Origin: Streptomyces profundus
Lineage (GTDB): Bacteria > Actinomycetota > Actinomycetes > Streptomycetales > Streptomycetaceae
Direction of reading: 5' to 3'
Length of the DNA stretch: 64,000 nucleotides
Assembly (NCBI RefSeq): GCF_020740535.1
Contig: NZ_CP082362.1
Location: forward strand, 744,001-808,000
A model generated the notes under the pieces. The model was not told where the DNA came from, searched no databases, and saw nothing but the letters and a program-made list of their open reading frames with translations. Numbering within the stretch: the stretch's first letter is position 1; each line of letters begins with the position of its first letter. Of the stretch, positions 15,956 to 25,097 are shown one piece after another. A program made the position numbers and the translations under genes.

Positions 15956-16927
15956 ATGTCCGCGCTCTATCCGCCGATCGAACCCCACGACCACGGCTGG
16001 CTGTCGGTGGGCGACGGCCACCGGATGTACTGGGAGGTCTGCGGCAATCCGGAGGGGAAGCCCGCGCTGGTGGTGCACGGCGGGCCCGGGTCCGGCTGCA
16101 CACCGGGCGCCCGCCGGTTCTTCGATCCCGCGTCCTATCGGATCATCCTCTTCGACCAGCGCAACAGCGGCCGTTCCACCCCGCACGCGGCCGATCCCGA
16201 GGTCGACCTCTCGACCAACACCACGGAGCACCTGCTGGCCGACATGGAGCTGCTGCGGGAGACGCTCGGCGTCCAGCGGTGGCAGCTCTTCGGCGGCTCC
16301 TGGGGCTCCGCGCTCGCCCTGCACTACGCCCAGCGCCACCCGGACCGGGTCACCGAGCTGGTGCTCATGGGCCTGGCCACCGGCCGTCGGGCGGAGACCG
16401 ACCTGCTCACCCGGGGTCTGGGCGCCTACTTCCCGGACGCCTGGAACGCCTTCCGGGCGGCCGTTCCCCCGGCCGAGCGGGACGGGGATCCGGCCGCCGC
16501 CTACGACCGGCTGCTCCACGATCCCGACCCGGCGGTGCGGGCCAAGGCGGCGCGCGACTGGTGCGACTGGGAGGAGGCGATCGACGTCAGCACCTCGGAT
16601 CCCTCCCCCCGTTACGCCGACCCGGACTTCCGGCTGGCGTTCGCCCGGATCGTCACCCACTACTGGAGCCGGGGCTCCTGGCTGCCCGAGGGCGAGGTGC
16701 TGCGCCGGGCCCCTGAGCTGGCCGGCATCCCCGGGGTGGTGGTGCAGGGCGCCCTCGACCCGGGCAATCTCCTGGGCACCCCCTGGGAGTTGGCGCACCG
16801 CTGGGGCCCGGGCTGCGAGCTGGTGGTGATCGGCGCGGCCGGGCACAGCACCGCCGCCGCGGGGATGTCCGAGGCGCTGGTCTCGGCGACGGACCGTTTC
16901 GCATCCGGTGGATCGGGGACGCGATAG
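15956..16927 (+). CDS. pip: Proline iminopeptidase
   Basis: This 323-residue alpha/beta hydrolase of peptidase family S33 removes N-terminal proline from peptides in the cytoplasm. It has the diagnostic oxyanion motif HGGPGSG near residues 40-46, RIILFDQRNSGRSTPHA, the nucleophile elbow GGSWGSALAL near residue 110, an Asp in VVVQGALDPGN (usually GRYD), and the catalytic His in GAAGHS. GGGAGG lies 6 nt before the ATG. It is divergent from a MarR regulator with one shared operator. A few secondary-metabolite or drug-hydrolysing enzymes share this fold, so the natural substrate is not certain. Confidence 0.9.
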   Translation: MSALYPPIEPHDHGWLSVGDGHRMYWEVCGNPEGKPALVVHGGPGSGCTPGARRFFDPASYRIILFDQRNSGRSTPHAADPEVDLSTNTTEHLLADMELLRETLGVQRWQLFGGSWGSALALHYAQRHPDRVTELVLMGLATGRRAETDLLTRGLGAYFPDAWNAFRAAVPPAERDGDPAAAYDRLLHDPDPAVRAKAARDWCDWEEAIDVSTSDPSPRYADPDFRLAFARIVTHYWSRGSWLPEGEVLRRAPELAGIPGVVVQGALDPGNLLGTPWELAHRWGPGCELVVIGAAGHSTAAAGMSEALVSATDRFASGGSGTR

Positions 16928-17035
16928 CGTTTGAAGTGGCGCGCCACCGGCGGCAGTTGACGGACCGACCACCGGCGTGACCTCGGTTGACCGACTGACG
17001 ACACATGTCGTACGAAACAAGAGGAGAACGCCGCG

Positions 17036-18001
17036 ATGGTGTTCAAGCGGTTGCTCGGCAAGCTGGGCGTGGGTGGCCCCTCGGTGGACACGGTGCTGCA
17101 CCGGGAGCTGGTGCTCCCGGGCGACACCCTCTCCGGCGACGTGCTGGTGCGCGGCGGCACGATGGACGTCGAGATCACCGAGCTGACGCTGGATCTGGTC
17201 GCCCGGGTGGAGTCCGAGGCCGGGGACGAGGAGCGGCAGGGCGACGTCAGGTTCCATCGGGTCGTGGTGGGCGGCGGCTTCCGCCTGGCCGAGGCGGAGG
17301 AGTTCTCCGTCCCGTTCTCCTTCCCGCTGCCCTGGGAGACGCCGATCACCGAGGTCTTCGGCCAGCCGCTCGGCTTCCCGTTGGGCGTGCGCACCGAGCT
17401 CGCCGTCGCCGGCGCGGTGGACCAGGGCGATCTCGACCGGCTGCTGATCCGACCGCTGCCGGTGCAGGAGGCGGTGCTGGACGCCTTCGGCCAGTTGGGG
17501 TTCGGGTTCCGTTCGTCCGATCTTGAGCTGGGCCAGATCCGGGACAGCGGGCAGACGCTGCCGTTCTACCAGGAGATCGAGCTGACCCCGGGGCCGAACC
17601 ACGCGCACGCGATGAGCGAGATCGAGGTGAGCTTCCTGGCCAACCCGGGCGGCCTGACCGTGGTCCTGGAGGTGGACCGGCGCGGTGGGCTCTTCGGGGG
17701 CGGCGGCGACGCGGTGAACCGCTTCTCGGTCGCGCACGAGGACGTGGGCCAGGCCGACTTCACCGCGCTGGTCGACTCCTGGCTGCGGCAGATGACGGCG
17801 GGGGGCCACGGCGGCTTCGGCGGCGGGCACGGGCAGCACGGCTACGGTGGCGGGCACGAGGGCCACGAGGGCCACGGCGGGGGCGGCGGCCTGGGCATCG
17901 GCGGCGTGGTGGCCGGTGTGGCCGCCGGCGTGGTGGGTGGCTTTGTCGCCGCCGAGATCATCGACGAGATCGGCGACGCCTTCGAGGGCGACGACGACTG
18001 A
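17036..18001 (+). CDS. Spo0M-family sporulation-control protein
   Basis: This 321-residue protein begins with the arrestin-like Spo0M domain (residues 1-240; FKRLLGKLGVGGPSVDTVL, LPGDTLSGDVLVRGG, VPFSFPLPWETPIT, LPFYQEIEL). In Bacillus Spo0M affects sporulation and cell division; in Streptomyces the family is conserved but little studied. The C-terminal 80 residues differ from Bacillus: a Gly/His-rich stretch (GGHGGFGGGHGQHGYGGG) and a short hydrophobic segment (VVAGVAAGVVGGFVAAEI) that could associate with membrane, ending with acidic residues. GAGGAG lies 9 nt before ATG. It appears monocistronic. Confidence 0.88.
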   Translation: MVFKRLLGKLGVGGPSVDTVLHRELVLPGDTLSGDVLVRGGTMDVEITELTLDLVARVESEAGDEERQGDVRFHRVVVGGGFRLAEAEEFSVPFSFPLPWETPITEVFGQPLGFPLGVRTELAVAGAVDQGDLDRLLIRPLPVQEAVLDAFGQLGFGFRSSDLELGQIRDSGQTLPFYQEIELTPGPNHAHAMSEIEVSFLANPGGLTVVLEVDRRGGLFGGGGDAVNRFSVAHEDVGQADFTALVDSWLRQMTAGGHGGFGGGHGQHGYGGGHEGHEGHGGGGGLGIGGVVAGVAAGVVGGFVAAEIIDEIGDAFEGDDD

Positions 18002-18076
18002 CCCGCCGGCGTACGCGCCCGGCGTACGCGCGGTCCGGGCGTTCAATGCGCCCCGAGGAGCGGCGCCCGTGCCACG

Positions 18077-18769
18077 GTGGCCCCCGTGTTCAGTTTCTTT
18101 GCCACCGTGGTGGGGCTCGCCCTCGCCGGGCTCGACCCGATCGGCGCGCTGATCGCCGTGGGCGCGTTGGCCGCCGGGGCGAGCCGGCGCGCGATCCTGG
18201 TGTTCAGCGCGCTCTCGCTGCTGATTCCGCCGGCGCTCGGCGTCCCGCTGTCGCTGTTCGTCGGGGCGAGCGTGGCCAGGGTCGACCTCTCCGGGGTCGA
18301 CTGGTACTCGCCGTGGTGGGTGCTGGGCGAGGCGGCGATCGCGGTCGCGCTGCTGTGGTGGGCCGTCAGACGGCGGCGCCGGCCGCATCCCGGCGTCTCG
18401 GGCCCGGCCGCGCGCGGCGGCGGGACGGGCCGACTGGCGGGCCTCGCGGTCCTGCTGGCCCTGGCCATCCTGCTGGACCCGACCTTCCTGGGCCTGGTCG
18501 TGCTGGCCGGCCGCGAGCCGCTCTGGGAGCTGGTGGTCGCCCACCTGCTGTGGAGCCTGATCAGCCAGGCGCCACTGGTGCTGGTCGGCGGCGCGGTGGC
18601 GACCGGCAGGCACCGGGCGGCGGTGCGGCTGCTGGAGCGGGCCTCAGCGCGCCTCGGGCCCGCCGTCCGACACGGCGTCACCCTGCTGCTGGTGCTGGTC
18701 GCGCTGGTGCTGCTGGCCGATGTCGCGGTCTACGCGGCCACCGGGGGCGAGGAGTACCTGCTGGGCTGA
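18077..18769 (+). CDS. Integral membrane protein, function unknown
   Basis: This 230-residue protein has about six hydrophobic helices in two blocks: residues 3-65 (FFATVVGLALAGLDPIGALI, then AILVFSALSLLIPPALGVPL) and 85-215, separated by a basic loop WWAVRRRRRPHP and an Ala/Gly linker. The LDPIGALIAVGALAAGASRR start resembles the GAP/LysE-like exporter superfamily, but I would not assign it. The start is uncertain: GTG 18077 and GTG 18086 are both in frame and the nearest GAGGAG is 16 nt upstream of the first. It lies 75 nt downstream of the Spo0M gene and could be co-transcribed. Confidence 0.7.
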   Translation: MAPVFSFFATVVGLALAGLDPIGALIAVGALAAGASRRAILVFSALSLLIPPALGVPLSLFVGASVARVDLSGVDWYSPWWVLGEAAIAVALLWWAVRRRRRPHPGVSGPAARGGGTGRLAGLAVLLALAILLDPTFLGLVVLAGREPLWELVVAHLLWSLISQAPLVLVGGAVATGRHRAAVRLLERASARLGPAVRHGVTLLLVLVALVLLADVAVYAATGGEEYLLG

Positions 18770-18776
18770 GCGCCGG

Positions 18777-19499
18777 TCAGCCCTTCTCGTCGTCCCAGTT
18801 GGACCCGATCCACCCCTCGTGGGTGTGGAGCAGGGCGAGCAGCGCCATCGTCACCCTGGGGTCCCAGCGGCCGGCGACCTCGGTCAGCTCGAACTGGCTG
18901 GAGCCGTTGGCGAAGTCGAGCACCTTCGCCCCGCCGACCCGCCAGCGGGTGCGGCGGGGTGGCCTGGCCACCTCCCCGCCGAAGATCGCGAGCACCAACA
19001 GCACCGCCTGGATCGGGGACATCAGCCACCACACCCACCACCAGAAGAGGGTGCCCTTCTTCCCGACCGCCACCGTGCCGTCGGCCTGCCGTACCGTCCA
19101 GCGGGTGCGGCGGGGCGCGGTGAGGGAGGCCGGATCGCGGACGATCAGGGCCAGCGGCTCGCCGGCGGGGCCCAGCACCTCGTACTCGGCGGGGCCACGT
19201 CGGCTCGCCGACCGGGTCACCACCTCAGCCAGGCGCTCCCGGCGGTCAGGGTCGCGCCACAGTGTGAAGGCGCGTACTCCGCCGCGACGTTCGGCGAGAT
19301 AGCGCTCGACGGTGCCTCCCGGTGGCAGTCGGCGCTCCGCGTAGGCGCTCACCTCGATGGCGGACGCATGGCGCGAATCATCCGCCGCGGCCCGTCGTAT
19401 CTCGACCGGCACCTGCCCGTCCGACGGGTGCGGTCCCTTCGCCTTGAGCCGGGCCCGACGATTCGGCCCATGGTCCTGGAGCCATAGTTTGTTTCCCAC
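18777..19499 (-). CDS. Conserved hypothetical protein with one membrane hairpin
   Basis: This is a 240-residue protein of unknown family. The N-terminal half is hydrophilic (VEIRRAAADDSRHASAIEV, then a region with TLWRDPDRRERLAEVVTR). A hydrophobic segment around residues 158-180 (FWWWVWWLMSPIQAVLLVLAIF) probably spans the membrane, and a second RRTRW block repeats near 140 and 190. The GTG start at 19499 is supported by TAGGGT exactly 6 nt upstream, a leaderless arrangement. It converges on the upstream membrane-protein gene with 7 nt between stops, and is divergent from the subtilisin gene. Confidence 0.75.
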   Translation of the reverse strand: MGNKLWLQDHGPNRRARLKAKGPHPSDGQVPVEIRRAAADDSRHASAIEVSAYAERRLPPGGTVERYLAERRGGVRAFTLWRDPDRRERLAEVVTRSASRRGPAEYEVLGPAGEPLALIVRDPASLTAPRRTRWTVRQADGTVAVGKKGTLFWWWVWWLMSPIQAVLLVLAIFGGEVARPPRRTRWRVGGAKVLDFANGSSQFELTEVAGRWDPRVTMALLALLHTHEGWIGSNWDDEKG

Positions 19500-19505
19500 G
19501 TCGGG

Positions 19506-19511
19506 ACCCTA
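19506..19511 (-). promoter_or_regulatory. -10 box for leaderless GTG start at 19499
   Basis: TAGGGT on the minus strand ends 6 nt before the GTG, with no ribosome site in between. Confidence 0.5.
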
Positions 19512-19672
19512 GCGGGCGCCCGGGGGAGCTCGGCCACGGGCCCGGCCCACCGGGATCGGCGCGCGGCCCCGAGGGGCGCGGCCGGCGGCCGGGGGCAGCC
19601 GACGGCGGGAGCGAGTTCCGGCCAGCCGTCCGAAGGCCATCCGCCCACCCTCCGCGCCTCGTATACGAAGCC

Positions 19673-19795
19673 TGACGTGCTCTTTGACCGACAGCACGTC
19701 AACTCTCGGGCCGCTACGTGGAGATGTCGTTCTTGTGAAGCATCGCTCCGCCCTCTTGCCAATCTGCACGCGTAGATCAACAGTTGTGACGTGCT
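19673..19795. promoter_or_regulatory. Three TGACGTGCT boxes upstream of subtilisin gene
   Basis: TGACGTGCT (19673-19681) and its exact reverse complement AGCACGTCA (19693-19701) form a 9-bp inverted repeat with 11 nt between. A third direct copy stands at 19787-19795. A 9-mer three times in 123 bp suggests binding sites of one regulator of the secreted protease. The regulator is unknown. Confidence 0.5.
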
Positions 19796-19865
19796 CATGG
19801 AAAGTCTCGCTTGACATGGGCACATAAAGTCCTTCGTTGTGCCCTCACAAGGAGCAGACCACTTC

Positions 19866-21446
19866 ATGGACAAGACGCGTAAGCCGACGCGACTCCTCCT
19901 GGGAACCGGCGTGGCCACCGCCGCCGTGCTGGCCCTCACCGGCGCGGTGCTGCCAGCCGCCGCCCACGCCAGCGACACCCCCACCGGGGTGATCGCCAAC
20001 GCGGGCGCCGAAAACGTCGTCCCCGGCAGCTACCTCGTCACGCTGAACAGCGCGGAGATCACCACCAACGTCGAGCGGACGGCCGACTCGCTGGCCGAGA
20101 CCCACGGGCTGGAGGTGACCCAGGTCTACCAGCACGCGCTGGAGGGCTTCGCCTTCGAGGCGACCGAGGCCGAGGCGCTGGAACTGGCCGCCGACCCGGC
20201 GGTCGCCGAGGTCACCCAGGACCAGGTGGTGCACGCCAGCGCCACCCAGAGCAACCCCCCGTCCTGGGGCCTGGACCGGATCGACCAGGCATCGCTGCCG
20301 CTGGACAACTCCTACACCTACCCGGACCACGCGGGTGAGGGCGTCACCGTGTACGTCGTCGACACCGGCGTCCGGTACAGCCACCAGGACTTCGGCGGTC
20401 GCGCGTCCTTCGGCTTCGACGCGTACGGCGGCGACGGCAGCGACGGGCAGGGCCACGGCACGCATGTCGCCGGCACCGCCGCGGGCACGGCCTACGGTGT
20501 CGCGAAGGAAGCCGACATCGTCTCCGTCCGGGTGCTCGACAACAACGGCTCCGGGACCATCGCCGCCGTGGTCGCCGGCGTGGACTGGGTGACCGGCGAC
20601 GCCGACGGCCCGTCCGTGGCCAACATGAGCCTGGGTGGCGCCGCCAACTCCACGCTGGACGCCGCGGTCGAGAACTCCGTCGCCTCCGGCGTCACCTACG
20701 CCGTCGCCGCCGGCAACGAGTACGGCACCGACGCCTCCACCCGCTCCCCGGCCCGGGTCCAGACCGCCATCACGGTCGGCTCGACCACCAGCACGGACGC
20801 CATCTCGCCGTTCTCCAACGTCGGCTCCGTGGTGGACCTGTTCGCGCCCGGCAGCAGCATCACCTCGGCGTGGCACACCAGTGACACCGCCGAGAACACC
20901 ATCTCCGGCACCTCGATGGCCGCCCCGCACGTGGCCGGCGGCGCCGCGCTCTTCCTGGCCGAGAACCCGGACGCCACCCCGGCCGAGGTGGAGGCGGCGC
21001 TGACCGGCTCGGCCGTGGCCGACGCCATCACCGGCATCCCCGGGAGCACCGCCAACCTGCTGCTCAACGTGAGCGGCGACGGCACCGGCCCGGGCAACCC
21101 CCCGGCCGGTGAGCGTTTCGAGAGCACCAGCCCGGTCGCCATCGTCGACAACAGCACGATCTCCTCGGACATCGAGGTCAGCGACGTCGGCGAGCTGTCC
21201 GGCGCCTTCGAGGTCGAGGTCGACATCACCCACACCTGGGTCGGCGACCTGACCGTCAGCCTGACCAGCCCCGAGGGCGCCTCCTACCTCCTGCGGGAGC
21301 GCAGCGGCGGCAGCGCGGACGACATCCAGGCCACCTACCGGGTCGCCGGTGCCGGCGTCGACGCCGACGGCACCTGGACCCTTGAGGTGACCGACAGCGC
21401 CACCCTGGACCAGGGCACCCTCAACGCCTGGGCGCTCCAGTTCTGA
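19866..21446 (+). CDS. Secreted subtilisin-like serine protease (S8) with C-terminal P-domain
   Basis: This is a 526-residue extracellular protease. A Sec signal peptide covers residues 1-35 (ending AAAHAS), then an inhibitor-I9 propeptide at about 54-124 (GSYLVTLNSAEI). The S8 catalytic domain follows with Asp166 (YVVDTGV), His197 (GHGTHVAG), oxyanion Asn284 (AAGNEYG) and Ser350 (GTSMAAPHVAGG). From about residue 425 to the end there is a proprotein-convertase P-domain (DITHTWVGDLTVSLTSPEG, WTLEVTDSA), an added beta-sandwich common in actinobacterial proteases. ATG 19866 has AAGGAG 11 nt upstream. The mature enzyme resembles proteinase K/aqualysin-type S8A. Confidence 0.95.
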   Translation: MDKTRKPTRLLLGTGVATAAVLALTGAVLPAAAHASDTPTGVIANAGAENVVPGSYLVTLNSAEITTNVERTADSLAETHGLEVTQVYQHALEGFAFEATEAEALELAADPAVAEVTQDQVVHASATQSNPPSWGLDRIDQASLPLDNSYTYPDHAGEGVTVYVVDTGVRYSHQDFGGRASFGFDAYGGDGSDGQGHGTHVAGTAAGTAYGVAKEADIVSVRVLDNNGSGTIAAVVAGVDWVTGDADGPSVANMSLGGAANSTLDAAVENSVASGVTYAVAAGNEYGTDASTRSPARVQTAITVGSTTSTDAISPFSNVGSVVDLFAPGSSITSAWHTSDTAENTISGTSMAAPHVAGGAALFLAENPDATPAEVEAALTGSAVADAITGIPGSTANLLLNVSGDGTGPGNPPAGERFESTSPVAIVDNSTISSDIEVSDVGELSGAFEVEVDITHTWVGDLTVSLTSPEGASYLLRERSGGSADDIQATYRVAGAGVDADGTWTLEVTDSATLDQGTLNAWALQF

Positions 21447-21478
21447 TCGGTTCCGAACAACGGTGAAGTGATCCAGGC

Positions 21479-21511
21479 ACGGCCCTCCCCCTCTTCCGGG
21501 GGGAGGGCCGT
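21479..21511. terminator. Strong bidirectional hairpin after subtilisin gene
   Basis: 13-bp perfect arms (ACGGCCCTCCCCC and its complement) around a 7-nt loop between the convergent protease and permease genes. Confidence 0.75.
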
Positions 21512-21528
21512 CGCACGCCCAGGAACGC

Positions 21529-22392
21529 TCAGGAGACGATGTCCTTGCGCGCGAAGTGGCGGTAGGCCAGGGCCACCAGGATCACCGCATAGGAGACGGA
21601 GACGGCCGCACCGCGCGCCATGCCGTTCCACTCCACCCCCTGTTGCAGCGCGTCCAGCCAGGCGAACTGCCAGTGCGCCGGGATGAGTTCGCGCCAGCCG
21701 CCGAGCGCGGTGACGGCGTCCAGGATGGAGCCGACGACGGTCAGCCCGATGGCTCCGCCCACCGCGCCCAGCGGGGCGTCCGTCACCGTCGAGAGGTAGA
21801 ACGCCAGGGCGGCGGTGACCAGTTGGCCGACGAAGACGAAGGCCACGGCGAGGCCGAGCCGCCCCGCCGCCTCGCCGGCCGGCAGCGAGCCGCCGGTGGG
21901 CAGCTCCAACGGGCCCCAGCCGTAGGCGGCGGTGCCCACGCCCAGCGCGACCAGCGGCAGCGACAGCATCGCCACGGCCGAGAACGCCAGCGCGACCAGC
22001 AGCTTGGCGGTCAGCAGCCGCGCGCGCGGCACCGGCGCGGCCAGCAGATAGCGCAGCGACGACCAGCCGGCCTCGGCGGCGACCGTGTCGCCGCAGAACA
22101 GCGCGACGGGAACGACCAGCAGAAAGCCGGCCGAGAGATAGAGGCAGACCGCGGCGAAGTTGGGCCCCGACGCGGTCGCGGTGTCCAGCAGCGAGGCGAC
22201 GGCGGAGTCCGGCGTGCCGCCCATCGCGAAGGCGACGGCCACCAGCGGCGGCAGCGCGACCAGCAGCAGGCCCACGACCAGGGTGCGGCGCCGGCGCAGC
22301 TGCCGGATCGCCTCCACCCGCAACGGCAGGGTGCGGCGCGGGACATAGCCGGGAGCGGCGGACGCGGGACTCTCGCGGACGGGGGTGGTCAT
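21529..22392 (-). CDS. ABC-2 type transporter permease
   Basis: This 287-residue membrane protein has six hydrophobic segments, starting with a cytoplasmic N terminus (RVEAIRQLRRRRT), then VVGLLLVALPPLVAVAFAM, FAAVCLYLSAGFLLVVPVALF, and GWSSLRYLLAAPVPRARLL before helix 3, the usual pattern of ABC-2 exporters. It begins 2 nt after the stop of the hydrolase-ATPase fusion gene and so is translationally coupled to it. The pair should form an export complex in which this protein is the channel. The transported substrate is not known. Confidence 0.88.
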   Translation of the reverse strand: MTTPVRESPASAAPGYVPRRTLPLRVEAIRQLRRRRTLVVGLLLVALPPLVAVAFAMGGTPDSAVASLLDTATASGPNFAAVCLYLSAGFLLVVPVALFCGDTVAAEAGWSSLRYLLAAPVPRARLLTAKLLVALAFSAVAMLSLPLVALGVGTAAYGWGPLELPTGGSLPAGEAAGRLGLAVAFVFVGQLVTAALAFYLSTVTDAPLGAVGGAIGLTVVGSILDAVTALGGWRELIPAHWQFAWLDALQQGVEWNGMARGAAVSVSYAVILVALAYRHFARKDIVS

Positions 22393-22394
22393 CG

Positions 22395-25097
22395 TCAGGC
22401 ACCGCCGATCAGGGTGAGGAAGGCGTCTTCCAGGCGCCGGTGCGGCGTCAGGCCGTGCACCGGGACGCCGGCGCGGACCAGTTCGGTCAGGAGGACGTCG
22501 GGGCCGATGCCGTCGAGCCGGACCAGCACCCCGTCCTCGACCGGGGTGGCGGCGTCCACGCCGGGCAGCGCCCGGAAGGTGGCCAGCGCCTCGTCGGTCA
22601 CGGGCCCGCCGGTGCTCACCAGCACGGTGTCGCCCGAGCCCACGATCTCGGCGACCGGACCCGACTGAAGGAGGCGCCCCTTGTCCATCACGACCAGATG
22701 CCCACAGGTCTGCTCGACCTCGGCCAACAGGTGGCTGGAGACGATCACGGTGCGCCCGCCGGCGGCGTAGCGGATCATCACCTCGCGCATGGCGCGGATC
22801 TGTGGCGGGTCGAGGCCGTTGGTCGGCTCGTCGAGGATCAGCAGGTCGGGGAGGCCCAGCATGGCCTGGGCGATGGCGAGGCGCTGGCGCATGCCCTGCG
22901 AGTAGGTGCGGACCGCGCGGTCCAGGGCGGTGCCCAGGTCGGCGATCTCCAGCGCCTCCTCGATCCGCGCGTCCTCGGCCGGGCGGCCGGTGGCGCGCCA
23001 GTAGAGGTCGAGGTTGGCGCGGCCGGTCAGATGGGGCAGGAAGCCGGCGCCCTCGACGAAGGCGCCGACCCGGGAGAGGACGGGAGCCCCTGGCCCGACG
23101 AGCCGGCCGAAGATCCGGATCGCGCCGGCGTCCGGGGTGATGAGCCCCATCAGCATCCGCAGGGTGGTGGTCTTGCCCGCGCCGTTGGGGCCGAGCAGTC
23201 CGAGCACCTGCCCGCGCTCCACCCGGAACGTGAGGTCGCGCACCGCGTAGCGGTCGCTGGAGCGGGCGTACCGCTTGCTCAACCCCTCGATGGAGAGCGG
23301 CACTTCGGCGAGCGCGGGATCGAAGGCCCGGCTCCCGGCCGGGGCGCGGCGGCGGACGAACACCACGGCGAGGCCGATGGCCAGGGCGATCAGCGGCAGC
23401 CCCGGGACCCACCAGGGCAGCGCGACGGGCGCGGTGGCGACATCGGGCGCGGTCGGCAGGGTGAGCCCGGGGTCGGCCAGCGCGACGGTGTGGCGCGCGG
23501 TCTCCACCGGGGAGGCGTAGCCGATGTCGGTGCTGGAGATCACCAGGCGCAGCCGGTGCCCGGCTTCGAACGGGTAGTCGATGGCGGGCAGTTGGAAGGT
23601 GACGGTGGGCCCTGTGTCCGCGTCGTCGATCCGCAGCGGGGTGACGAGTTGGGCGGGCAGCGACTGGGTCTCGCCGTCCGGCGACACGTCGTAGAGCTTG
23701 CCGAAGAGCACCGCCGACGGGGTGTCGGAGGTGACGGTGAGCCGCACGGAGGGCGCCCCCGTGACGCGGGTGGTCTCGATCAGCGGCAGGGAGTCGAAGC
23801 GCGCGTACTGGCCGGGGAAGTCGATGGCGGGGCCGAAGCCCAACCCGGAGAGCTGGCTGAGCCCGCCGAGCCCCGGCACCGACGAGACGGCGGCCGGCGC
23901 GCCGCCAGGCGGGTTGACGAAGGTCTGGGGCTCGCCCAGCAGCTCGACCGTGCGCGACGGTCCCGAAAGACCCGGGTAGCTGTCGCTGGTGGCACCGCGC
24001 AGCAGGGTGTCTCCGTTGGTGGTGTCGATCCCGGTGATGCGGGTCACCCGGAACGGCGGCCCGGTGTCCACGCCCGTGTCGTCGTGGAGGTAGCGGTCGA
24101 ACCAGTCGACGATCCGGCGGTCGGTGCGCTCCGCCTCGGAGACGCCGCCGTCGTGCCCGGCCCAGATCCACTCGACGGCGACGGGGGCGCCGTTCTCCTC
24201 GATGGCGGCGGCCATGGCGTCGGCCTGGTCGAGAGGGAAGAGCGAGTCGTGCTGTCCCTGGAGGATCAGCGTGGGCACGTCGATCCGGTCGGCCACGGCG
24301 GCGGGGCTGTGCGCGGTGAGGAGGTCGAGCGCCTCCTGGTCGGCGCTGCCGGCGACGGCGACCCGCTGGTAGAGCGCGCACATCTCCTCGGTGAAGCGCC
24401 CGCAGCCGGGGTTCTCCGTGGTCTCGTCGGGTGGCGAGCCGACACCCGGGTCGGTGGCGCCCGTGGTGAAGAGGATGCCGGCCCAGAGCTGTTTGAAGAC
24501 GCCCTGGGGGAAGAGCGCGTCGGCGAGGTTCCAGTAGGTGATGGCGGGGGCGATGGCGTCGACGCGGTCGTCGTGTCCGGCCGTCAGCAGCGCGATGGCG
24601 CCGCCGTAGGAGGCGCCCGCCATGCCGACGCGGGGGTCGCCGGGGCCGTCGAGGGTGACCTCGGGGCGCTCGGCCAGCCAGTCGATGAGCCCGGAGACGT
24701 CGGCCACCTCACGCTCGGGGTCGTTGAGGCCGATCTGGCCGGTTGAGTCGCCGAAGCCGCGCGCCGACCAGGTCAGCACGGAGTAGCCGTGCCCGGCCAG
24801 CTCCTCGGCCTGGGCCCGGGTGTCCACCTTGCTGCCGCCGAAGCCGTGCCCGAGCAGCACGGCGGGGCGCGGCGCCCCGTCCCCGCCGACGAAGAACGAG
24901 GTGTCGATCTCCACGGTGCGTGCGGAGCCGGGGGTCTGGGGCAGGGTGAGCGTCTGGTCGGTGCGGCGGACGGTCGGCTCGTCCGAGGCGATGGCGAGGC
25001 TGAGGGTGCCGAGCCCGACGAGGAGGGCGAGCGCGGCCAGTCCGGCCAGGATCGGCCCCGGCCGTCGGAGCCGGTGAAGCCATCGGAGGTTCGTCAC
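22395..25097 (-). CDS. Extracellular S15-type hydrolase fused to ABC ATPase
   Basis: This 900-residue protein joins two functions. Residues 13-37 form a membrane anchor. Residues 60-540 are an X-Pro-dipeptidyl-peptidase-like alpha/beta hydrolase: oxyanion HGFGGSK near 84, nucleophile Ser163 in GASYGG, Asp284 in GQHDSLFP, His315 in AGHDGG, followed by the S15 C-terminal beta-sandwich. A second membrane helix lies at about 562-582 (PWWVPGLPLIALAIGLAVVF) and leads to a cytoplasmic ABC ATPase from 600 to 900: Walker A GPNGAGKT at 636-643, QGMRQRLAIAQAM, LLILDEPTNGLD and the SSHLL switch. The GTG start has AAGGGA 9 nt upstream. Two nt after its stop the ABC-2 permease begins. The fusion implies that the exported product is cut outside by the tethered hydrolase. 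Confidence 0.93.
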   Translation of the reverse strand: MTNLRWLHRLRRPGPILAGLAALALLVGLGTLSLAIASDEPTVRRTDQTLTLPQTPGSARTVEIDTSFFVGGDGAPRPAVLLGHGFGGSKVDTRAQAEELAGHGYSVLTWSARGFGDSTGQIGLNDPEREVADVSGLIDWLAERPEVTLDGPGDPRVGMAGASYGGAIALLTAGHDDRVDAIAPAITYWNLADALFPQGVFKQLWAGILFTTGATDPGVGSPPDETTENPGCGRFTEEMCALYQRVAVAGSADQEALDLLTAHSPAAVADRIDVPTLILQGQHDSLFPLDQADAMAAAIEENGAPVAVEWIWAGHDGGVSEAERTDRRIVDWFDRYLHDDTGVDTGPPFRVTRITGIDTTNGDTLLRGATSDSYPGLSGPSRTVELLGEPQTFVNPPGGAPAAVSSVPGLGGLSQLSGLGFGPAIDFPGQYARFDSLPLIETTRVTGAPSVRLTVTSDTPSAVLFGKLYDVSPDGETQSLPAQLVTPLRIDDADTGPTVTFQLPAIDYPFEAGHRLRLVISSTDIGYASPVETARHTVALADPGLTLPTAPDVATAPVALPWWVPGLPLIALAIGLAVVFVRRRAPAGSRAFDPALAEVPLSIEGLSKRYARSSDRYAVRDLTFRVERGQVLGLLGPNGAGKTTTLRMLMGLITPDAGAIRIFGRLVGPGAPVLSRVGAFVEGAGFLPHLTGRANLDLYWRATGRPAEDARIEEALEIADLGTALDRAVRTYSQGMRQRLAIAQAMLGLPDLLILDEPTNGLDPPQIRAMREVMIRYAAGGRTVIVSSHLLAEVEQTCGHLVVMDKGRLLQSGPVAEIVGSGDTVLVSTGGPVTDEALATFRALPGVDAATPVEDGVLVRLDGIGPDVLLTELVRAGVPVHGLTPHRRLEDAFLTLIGGA

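Larger units (their letters stand above)
19500..19865. other. Divergent region upstream of the subtilisin gene
   Basis: The region is 366 nt with no gene I can support. It contains the leaderless promoter of the minus-strand gene at its left end, three copies of a TGACGTGCT box (19673-19795), and a TTGACA hexamer at 19811-19816 that may belong to the protease promoter, although I found no good -10 partner. Confidence 0.55.
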
